Source: an uncultured Rhizobiaceae group bacterium
Lineage (GTDB): Bacteria; Pseudomonadota; Alphaproteobacteria; Rhizobiales; Rhizobiaceae
DNA length: 33,308 nt
Reading direction: 5' to 3'
NCBI GenBank assembly: GCA_937944165.1
Contig: CALDZF010000267.1
Location: 1-33,308, forward strand
Each line of letters begins with the position of its first letter. Positions within the stretch are counted from its first letter, which is position 1. Position numbers and translations under genes: made by a program. This document shows positions 27,446-33,308 of the stretch, piece by piece. The notes beneath the pieces are model-generated. The model was not told the DNA's origin and did no database searches. It saw only the letters and a list, made by a program, of their open reading frames with translations.

Positions 27446-28897
27446 TTACGCTCTCCAAAATCTTGGCATGAATAATACTAAAACTGTAAAGAGCTCCAAG
27501 CGACCAACTAACATGGCTGCTGAGAGTATCCATTTTGCTGTGTCGTTTAGTTCTTGGAAGGTTGAAGAAGGTCCAATTTGACTTCCAAGTCCGGGTCCTA
27601 CATTTGATATTGCAGTGCCTGCAGCAGACATTGAGGTTAGAAAGTTTAACCCGGTTAAATTAAGTGCAATTGCAAATAATCCAAAAAGTAAAAAATATAC
27701 AGCAAAGAAATTCATAACGGCGGTTGCAGCACTATCGTCAATTTGCTTGCCGTTAAAGCGCATTGTAAAAATACCATTAGGGTAAAATATACGACTCAAA
27801 TGTTGTTTGATTGTTTCAAACAAGATTTGAAAACGGAATATTTTAATGCCGCATGAGGTTGAACCCGCACACCCCCCAATAAACATGATCGCAAAGAAAA
27901 AGGCATTGGAACCTGGTGCCCATTGGCCATAATCCGCTGATGAATATCCTGTGCCAGTAATAATGGAAGTTACGTTAAATAGCGCATCAACAAAACGAGT
28001 CATGCCATCCACATTTTGCGGAGAATTATTTAACAACCATGCAATAAATGTGCAGAAAACAACCACAGTAAAAAAGACTTGGACTTGCGAGTTTTTCCAA
28101 AGCTTTTCTGGTTGGCCTCTGGTTGCCTGAACATATAAAATAAAAGGAATTGAACCAAGAATCATAAAAGTAACGGCGATAAGATGGGTGGAATGACTGT
28201 TATAAAACCCCATTGAAGCATCTTTGGTGGAGAAACCGCCTGTCGCTACAGTTGTCATACCATGAATAACCGCATCCAAAATTGGCATGCCCGCCATAAT
28301 ATAGGCAAAAATACAGGCAGCGGTTATGAAAATAAAAACTAAAGTCAGCATGCCAGAGATTTGTGTTGCTCGAGGCATAATTTTTTCTGCTGTATCAAAT
28401 GCTTCAATTTTAAAAAGTTGCATACCACCAACTTGTAGCATTGGTAGCACTGCAACGGCCATAACGATGATACCAAGTCCACCAAGCCATTGTTGAATAC
28501 CGCGCCAAAGTAGAATGCCTGGCGGTTGACTATTCAAACCTGTGATAACTGTCGAACCTGTTGTTGTAAGGCCAGACATGGATTCAAAAAAAGCATCTGT
28601 AAAACTGGGTACCGCACCTGATAATAAATATGGAAAGGAGCCAAATAATACCAATGCGACCCAAGCTGCAGTTGTCATCACAAAAGCTTGGCGTGTTGAC
28701 ATACCTTGAGATATGCCTCTTGCGCCTGAATATAACCCAAGACCTATAAGCAAGGTTATAGAGCCTGTAAAAGCAAATACTTCCCAATCGTCATTGTTGA
28801 ATAAAAAATCAATGGCAGCAGGAATGAACATAGCGCCACCTTGCGTTGCGATTAACAAGCCAACAATTAAAAAAATGGGGCGAAGGTTTGCCATCAT
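27446..28897 (-). CDS. trkH: TrkH family potassium uptake protein
   Basis: 483 aa multi-TM with 'DAFFESMSGLTTTGSTVI', 'MTTVATGGFSTKDASMGFYNS', 'GGCAGSTSCGIKIFRFQIL'. Confidence 0.93.
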   Translation of the reverse strand: MMANLRPIFLIVGLLIATQGGAMFIPAAIDFLFNNDDWEVFAFTGSITLLIGLGLYSGARGISQGMSTRQAFVMTTAAWVALVLFGSFPYLLSGAVPSFTDAFFESMSGLTTTGSTVITGLNSQPPGILLWRGIQQWLGGLGIIVMAVAVLPMLQVGGMQLFKIEAFDTAEKIMPRATQISGMLTLVFIFITAACIFAYIMAGMPILDAVIHGMTTVATGGFSTKDASMGFYNSHSTHLIAVTFMILGSIPFILYVQATRGQPEKLWKNSQVQVFFTVVVFCTFIAWLLNNSPQNVDGMTRFVDALFNVTSIITGTGYSSADYGQWAPGSNAFFFAIMFIGGCAGSTSCGIKIFRFQILFETIKQHLSRIFYPNGIFTMRFNGKQIDDSAATAVMNFFAVYFLLFGLFAIALNLTGLNFLTSMSAAGTAISNVGPGLGSQIGPSSTFQELNDTAKWILSAAMLVGRLELFTVLVLFMPRFWRA

Positions 28898-28910
28898 TTG
28901 TTTTTTGTTC

Positions 28911-29303
28911 TCAATTTATAACTGGGCTTAAGTCAGGTAAATCAAGCGCAAAGGCAGGAACGGCGATTTCTAATTCTGAGCCTTCTTCGTTTTGCATCGT
29001 GTAATGACCGACCATTATACCTGAAGGTGCAGTAAGTGGGCAGCCGCTTGAATAACTGTATTCTTGGCCATTTTCTATAAAAGGTTGCTCACCAATTACA
29101 CCATCACCACGAACTTCATCAATACGGCCGTTACTATCAGTAATATACCAATAACGCCTTAAAAGCTGGAGTGTGTTGCCCGAATTGTTTTCTATAGCAA
29201 CGCGGTAAGCCCAGAAATATTCGGAGTTTTGCGGGTTGGAGCGCTCATCAATATAAACTGGCATTACGGTTACTGTTACGCCATGGGTTGTTTCTTTGAA
29301 CAT
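28911..29303 (-). CDS. apaG: ApaG domain protein (Co2+/Mg2+ efflux protein ApaG)
   Basis: 'FKETTHGVTVTVMPVYIDERSNPQNSEYFWAYRVAIENNSGNTLQLLRRYWYITDSNGRIDEVRGDGVIGEQP'. Start chosen at MFKETT (29303). Confidence 0.93.
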   Translation of the reverse strand: MFKETTHGVTVTVMPVYIDERSNPQNSEYFWAYRVAIENNSGNTLQLLRRYWYITDSNGRIDEVRGDGVIGEQPFIENGQEYSYSSGCPLTAPSGIMVGHYTMQNEEGSELEIAVPAFALDLPDLSPVIN

Positions 29304-29374
29304 TATAAATATGCCTTGTATCTTGGGCGCTATACTTATCATGTTTTATACACAGCCCAAATACCCAATTGTTA

Positions 29375-30562
29375 TTATGAGATGCTATCCAGTGCTTTTT
29401 TGACGTCTGCCATCAAATCATCTGCATCTTCAAGACCAACTGAAAGTCTTATCATTCCATCTGATATGTTAAGTTCCTCACGATCCTTGCTAGAAAGGTT
29501 TTTATGAGTTGTTGTAGCAGGGTGCGTAATAAGACTTTTTGCATCTCCCAGATTGTTTGATATTTGTATGGTTTCAAGCGTATTTATGAATTTAAAGGCA
29601 TTGGTTTTGCCGCCACAAATTTCAAAAGCAACCAGGGTAGAACCACCACTCATTTGTCTTTGTGCAAGGTCAGCTTGTGGATGGCTGGGATGCGTTGGGT
29701 ATAACATACGATTAACAGATTTCTGAGTTGCCAAAAAGTCTGCAAGCTTGCCCGCACTTGCGGTTTGATGAGCAACACGAATTGGCAGCGTTTCTAGGCC
29801 TTTCAAAAAGTTCCATGCATTAAAGGGACTCATGCAAGGACCAGTGTGCCTATAATATTCGTGTAATTTCTCTTTGATCCACTCCTCATTGCCAAGAATA
29901 ATGCCACCAAGACATCGCCCCTGACCATCAATATGTTTAGTGGTTGAATATATTACTATGTCTGCGCCCATTTCAATAGGACGTTGGTACATTGGTGTTG
30001 CGAATACATTGTCTACAATTAAGACGGCATCATTTTCATGCGCTAAATCTGCAACAGCTTTAATATCAACAAGTTCAAGGGTTGGATTTGTAGGGCTTTC
30101 CAGGAAAAAGATTGTGGTATTGGATTGAACAGCGCGTTTCCAGGCATTTATATCTTTGCCATCAACAAGCGTAAATTCTACGCCATACTGTGGCATTAGT
30201 TTTTCAATCACCCAACGGCAAGAACCAAATAAGGCCTTTGCTGCAATGATATGATCTCCAGCTTTAGCCTGGCAAGCAATAGCTGCGGTAACCGCTGCCA
30301 TACCTGAGGCCATTGCCCTTGCATCTTGCGCACCTTCAAGCGCGCACATGCGTTGCTCAAACATAGAAACTGTTGGGTTTCCATAGCGTGAATAGATATA
30401 GCCTTCTTCTTCGCCTTTAAAGCGCGCTTCAGCTGCCTCTGCGCTGTCATATATATAACCTTGTGTGAGATAAAGCGCTTCAGAAGTTTCTCCAAATTGG
30501 CTGCGTGTCGTACCACTATGAACAAGCCTGGTTGCTGTACGCCAATTATTTTTCAAGGACAT
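29375..30562 (-). CDS. metZ: O-succinylhomoserine sulfhydrylase
   Basis: 395 aa Cys/Met-metabolism PLP enzyme: 'SEALYLTQGYIYDSAEAAEARFKGEEEGYIYSRYGNPT', 'VYSTTKHIDGQGRCLGG'-like segment, 'TTHKNLSSKDREELNISDGMIRLSVGLED'. SAM-II riboswitch upstream. Confidence 0.92.
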   Translation of the reverse strand: MSLKNNWRTATRLVHSGTTRSQFGETSEALYLTQGYIYDSAEAAEARFKGEEEGYIYSRYGNPTVSMFEQRMCALEGAQDARAMASGMAAVTAAIACQAKAGDHIIAAKALFGSCRWVIEKLMPQYGVEFTLVDGKDINAWKRAVQSNTTIFFLESPTNPTLELVDIKAVADLAHENDAVLIVDNVFATPMYQRPIEMGADIVIYSTTKHIDGQGRCLGGIILGNEEWIKEKLHEYYRHTGPCMSPFNAWNFLKGLETLPIRVAHQTASAGKLADFLATQKSVNRMLYPTHPSHPQADLAQRQMSGGSTLVAFEICGGKTNAFKFINTLETIQISNNLGDAKSLITHPATTTHKNLSSKDREELNISDGMIRLSVGLEDADDLMADVKKALDSIS

Positions 30563-30568
30563 TATTGA

Positions 30569-30625
30569 ACTCCATAATTAAACCAGAAAGCAAAGCTGCG
30601 TCTGGTTCTTAAATGCAAATGGAGT
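30569..30625 (-). promoter_or_regulatory. Putative SAM-II expression platform: anti-SD/SD pair with internal hairpin
   Basis: On the minus strand, ACTCCAT (30625-30619) is perfectly complementary to ATGGAGT (30575-30569), which contains the metZ SD. AACCAGA...TCTGGTT hairpin (30607-30581) lies between. Confidence 0.45.
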
Positions 30626-30634
30626 ATGCAATTT

Positions 30635-30690
30635 CGACCCTTTAGCAACTTTTTTAAAGTGGCTGCAAGCCGGTCGGCCAAAACACCACT
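30635..30690 (-). ncRNA. SAM-II riboswitch (metA RNA motif) upstream of metZ
   Basis: Minus-strand AGTGGTGTTTTGGCCGACCGGCTTGCAGCCACTTTAAAAAAGTTGCTAAAGGGTCG: P1 AGTGG/CCACT, pseudoknot CGACC/GGGTCG, conserved CUUGCAGCCAC and GCUAAA. Confidence 0.93.
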
Positions 30691-30699
30691 AATATGTGT

Positions 30700-30728
30700 G
30701 TGTTATTCTATATGCCTCTTCACGTCAA
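30700..30728 (-). promoter_or_regulatory. Candidate metZ promoter (TTGACG-N17-TAACAC)
   Basis: -35 TTGACG (minus strand, 30728-30723), 17-nt spacer, weak -10. The predicted start falls just upstream of the riboswitch 5' end. Confidence 0.4.
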
Positions 30729-30778
30729 TGAAACTTCGTTTTAATGAATAGGGCAGATTATCAATTTTGGTTGAGCAG

Positions 30779-31879
30779 ATGACACGAACCACAGGCATTT
30801 TGGCAGACTCAGGTATCAAGCAGCTTTATGGCGACGGTAGTATTTTGGCTGAAAAAGAATTTGATAACGATCAAATTCAACCTGCAAGCCTTGATTTAAG
30901 ACTAGGCAAAAAAGCTTACCGTGTGCGTGCTTCGTTTTTACCAGGCAAAGGCAATTCTGTTTCAAAAAAACTTGATCGCTTTAAACTGCACGAGTTAGAT
31001 CTAACTGATGGTGCAATTTTGGAAACAGGCTGTGTTTATCTGATTCCACTCTTGGAAAGCTTGGCACTGCCACAAGATGTTGAAGCTTCTGCTAATCCAA
31101 AAAGTTCTACAGGCAGGCTTGATATTTTTACCCGTGTAATAGTCGATGAAAGCCAAGCCTTTGACCAAATTCCAGTCGGCTATAAAGGGCCGCTTTATTT
31201 GGAAGTAAGTCCAAGCACATTCCCGATTGTGGTGCGTACAGGTTCAAGGCTTTCTCAAATAAGGTTTAGAAAAGGGCATTCAGTTCTTGGTGATGAAGCA
31301 TTGTTAGAATTGCATAAGCAAGAGACGCTGGTTGCACGTGCTGAACCCGTCATTAGAAATGGCGGCATTGGCATGTCGATTGATCTATCGGGCGGTGATA
31401 ACGGCCTGGTTGGTTATCGCGGCAAACGTCATACAGGGTTGGTTGATGTTGATAAAAAAGCTGCTCATAATATTCTTGATTTTTGGGAACCAATTTATAA
31501 TCACGGCAAAGAGGCTGCTGATGATTTGGTGTTAGACCCAGATGAGTTTTATATTCTGGTTTCCAATGAAGCGGTACATGTACCGCCTTTGTTTGCGGCA
31601 GAAATGGTGCCCTATGATACTATGGTAGGCGAGTTCAGGGTGCATTACGCGGGTTTTTTTGATCCGGGTTTTGGACATGTGCATGCAGGCGGTGCTGGTT
31701 CGCGTGGTGTCTTGGAAGTGCGCAGCCATGATGTGCCATTTATTTTAGAACACGATCAATTGGTTGGAAGTTTGGTATATGAACACATGTTAGAGCGACC
31801 AGAGCAACTGTATGGCACTGATTTGGGTTCCAATTATCAGGCTCAAGGGTTGAAACTATCCAAACATTTTAAAGCTTGA
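30779..31879 (+). CDS. dcd: 2'-deoxycytidine 5'-triphosphate deaminase (long, alphaproteobacterial form)
   Basis: 'QIQPASLDLRLGKKAYRV', 'ANPKSSTGRLDIFTRVI', 'YKGPLYLEVSPSTFPIVVRTGSRLSQIRF' plus a second DCD-like half 'EFYILVSNEAVHVPPLFAAEMVPYDTMVGEFRVHYAGFFDPGFG'. ATG 30779 preferred over TTG 30767. Confidence 0.9.
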   Translation: MTRTTGILADSGIKQLYGDGSILAEKEFDNDQIQPASLDLRLGKKAYRVRASFLPGKGNSVSKKLDRFKLHELDLTDGAILETGCVYLIPLLESLALPQDVEASANPKSSTGRLDIFTRVIVDESQAFDQIPVGYKGPLYLEVSPSTFPIVVRTGSRLSQIRFRKGHSVLGDEALLELHKQETLVARAEPVIRNGGIGMSIDLSGGDNGLVGYRGKRHTGLVDVDKKAAHNILDFWEPIYNHGKEAADDLVLDPDEFYILVSNEAVHVPPLFAAEMVPYDTMVGEFRVHYAGFFDPGFGHVHAGGAGSRGVLEVRSHDVPFILEHDQLVGSLVYEHMLERPEQLYGTDLGSNYQAQGLKLSKHFKA

Positions 31880-31923
31880 ATAGGTCCTGAGCCTGGGTGT
31901 TTAGTCCCAACTCCTAATTGAAC

Positions 31924-32658
31924 TTAGTCTTGAGCACCAAATTCGCATGGCCAATTTGCAGGCTTGGTTAAACCTTCAGGGAGTTTGGTTTGGTCATTGC
32001 CGCAAGCCATATCAATTTGCCATTGTGCCAACCCCTTGAGTTTGGAAAGATCCAGGCTTTCTATCTGTGTTAAAAACATAAAGGAACCTTTTAATGAAAA
32101 CTCCTCATCAAGTTTTATGCTGGTAAAATTAGATCGTGATACATTCGAAAATGATAAATCCACACCTTTCATATTTGCATTAAAAAAATTAACACGACTG
32201 AAGTCTGCTTTTGTAAGTGTGGCGTTTTCCAAGTTACTACCGGAAAAATTAGCTCTAGTAATCTCAGCTTTATTAAAGTTTGAGTTCTTATAATTCCCAC
32301 GGCTAAAATCAGTGCGTGAAGCAACAACACTTTCAAAATTAGCATTTTCTGCTATGGAGCCAGCAAGGGATGCGCGCACTAAATTTGTCTTTACAAATAT
32401 ACTGTCTGTAACATTCGTGTTTCTTAAATCAGATGCGCTTAAGTCTGCTCGCGTAAAGTCGGAGCCGATAAAATTAAATCCCTCCATAATCAGATTGCGC
32501 TTACGGCAGTTTTTCCAGTCAACGCCTCGTTCTGCCGTGTCGCTGCAAGCTGCATATGCCTTATTGGCAATAAATGTATTAGGTAGCACTAAAAGGGAAA
32601 TTCCAAGCAACGCATTGATTGCCAAATTTTTAAAAATATTGCTCACAGCAGTTTCCAT
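31924..32658 (-). CDS. Secreted pentapeptide-repeat protein
   Basis: Signal-peptide-like N-terminus, then repeats such as 'FTRADLSASDLRNTNVTDSIFVKTNLVRASLAGS...FNKAEITRANFSGSNLENATLTKADFSRVNFFNANMKGVDLSFSN'. Confidence 0.88.
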   Translation of the reverse strand: METAVSNIFKNLAINALLGISLLVLPNTFIANKAYAACSDTAERGVDWKNCRKRNLIMEGFNFIGSDFTRADLSASDLRNTNVTDSIFVKTNLVRASLAGSIAENANFESVVASRTDFSRGNYKNSNFNKAEITRANFSGSNLENATLTKADFSRVNFFNANMKGVDLSFSNVSRSNFTSIKLDEEFSLKGSFMFLTQIESLDLSKLKGLAQWQIDMACGNDQTKLPEGLTKPANWPCEFGAQD

Positions 32659-32666
32659 CCATCAGG

Positions 32667-32687
32667 TTACCAAATCAATATTGGTAA
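32667..32687. repeat. Inverted repeat TTACCAA-atcaata-TTGGTAA upstream of the pentapeptide gene
   Basis: Perfect 7-bp arms with 7-nt spacer, 9 bp upstream of the start codon. Confidence 0.4.
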
Positions 32688-32703
32688 TATTAAGGGTAAA
32701 ATT

Positions 32704-33308
32704 TTATTTTACGAGGCCATGAGGTGTTTTTTCCCAGTCATGTGGCTTCACAATTAAATGAATAATAGCACGCCAGCCAGCAAAGGAAATTAAAATCCAA
32801 TAAATTGGTAAAGTAAAAAGTAATTTTGAAAACATATCATATTTCGTTTGCTGCAATACAGCATAAGCCAAGAGGGCATAAGTCGTATATCCACCAACTA
32901 AGTTAAAGATACTTGTCGCAATTATTAAGCCATCAAAATGGGTAGAGGATGGCGTGTTCAAATTGATAATTTGTATAATCGAAGTTGCCAAAAAACTGGG
33001 TGGATTAATGCCGATATAACAATAGATGTCATTAGCAAATGGAAAGCCATCGCATTTTTGAAACCGACATCATCTAAAAAATGAAACGGGTTTCTACTGT
33101 GAACCAAAATGGTTTGCATCCAGCCTTTTAACCAGCGTGTTCTTTGCCTTATCCATGGCTTGAGTTGCGGTGGTGCTTCCTCATAAGTCGGTAACGTAAT
33201 TGTAGTACAAAGATAACCTTCACGAAAAAGCCTAATACCAAGATCAGCATCTTCAGTTACATTGTAAGGATCCCATGCCCCTATCTGTTTTAGTATATTA
33301 ATTTTGAA
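32704..33308 (-). pseudogene. Family 2 glycosyltransferase, C-terminal part, apparent frameshift at 32990-32995 (5' end beyond window)
   Basis: Frame 1 from 33308: FKINILKQIGAWDPYNVTEDADLGIRLFREGYLCTTITLPTYEEAPPQLKPWIRQRTRWLKGWMQTILVHSRNPFHFLDDVGFKNAMAFHLLMTSIVISALIHPVF, then stop at 32958-32960. Membrane C-terminus continues in another frame (LATSIIQIINLNTPSSTHFDGL...HGLVK*). Junction is a T6 run on the minus strand. Could be an assembly error rather than a true pseudogene. Confidence 0.75.

Noticed and set aside
31880-31923. Possible terminator between dcd and the pentapeptide gene
   Set aside because: Only a 4-bp TGGG/CCCA pairing and no T-tract.
31964-32722. Two plus-strand ORFs (31964-32293 and 32312-32722)
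   Set aside because: Antisense to the pentapeptide-repeat gene; open frames are explained by the repeat periodicity on the opposite strand.
1-33308. CRISPR arrays, tRNA/rRNA genes, transposons, integrases or phage genes
   Set aside because: None recognised; the window is densely packed with chromosomal housekeeping genes on both strands.

Overview
This is a 33.3 kb, fairly AT-rich chromosomal window from an alphaproteobacterium, probably Hyphomicrobiales/Rhizobiales-like. That placement is inferred from GcrA, a SAM-II riboswitch upstream of metZ, the phoR-pstSCAB-phoU-phoB order, argD-argF-hslO and the metZ-apaG pair. No rRNA, tRNA, CRISPR array, transposase or prophage genes were found. Left to right it contains: (i) the 3' part of an envelope operon made of a truncated HlyD-like adaptor, a GAF-like/HlyD fusion and a PqqD-like/M50 metalloprotease/HlyD-like fusion; (ii) two adjacent acyl-CoA dehydrogenases plus RidA, convergent with a nitronate monooxygenase; (iii) an uncharacterised proline-rich membrane protein; (iv) PPK2 divergent from the complete Pho/Pst cluster; (v) GcrA, convergent with PhoB; (vi) argD-argF-hslO; (vii) an RND efflux adaptor and permease; (viii) metZ-apaG-trkH behind a SAM-II riboswitch, divergent from a long-form dCTP deaminase; (ix) a pentapeptide-repeat protein; (x) a truncated family-2 glycosyltransferase with an apparent frameshift in a 6-nt homopolymer. 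The best candidate for an under-described system is the PqqD-M50-HlyD operon at the left edge. The most interesting non-coding signals are the promoter plus terminator upstream of argD, the SAM-II riboswitch with a possible separate anti-SD expression platform, a pstS/pstC intergenic hairpin, a GANTC-rich gcrA upstream region and a 27-codon sORF overlapping a TTG start. All family assignments were made by eye from translated motifs; no searches were run.
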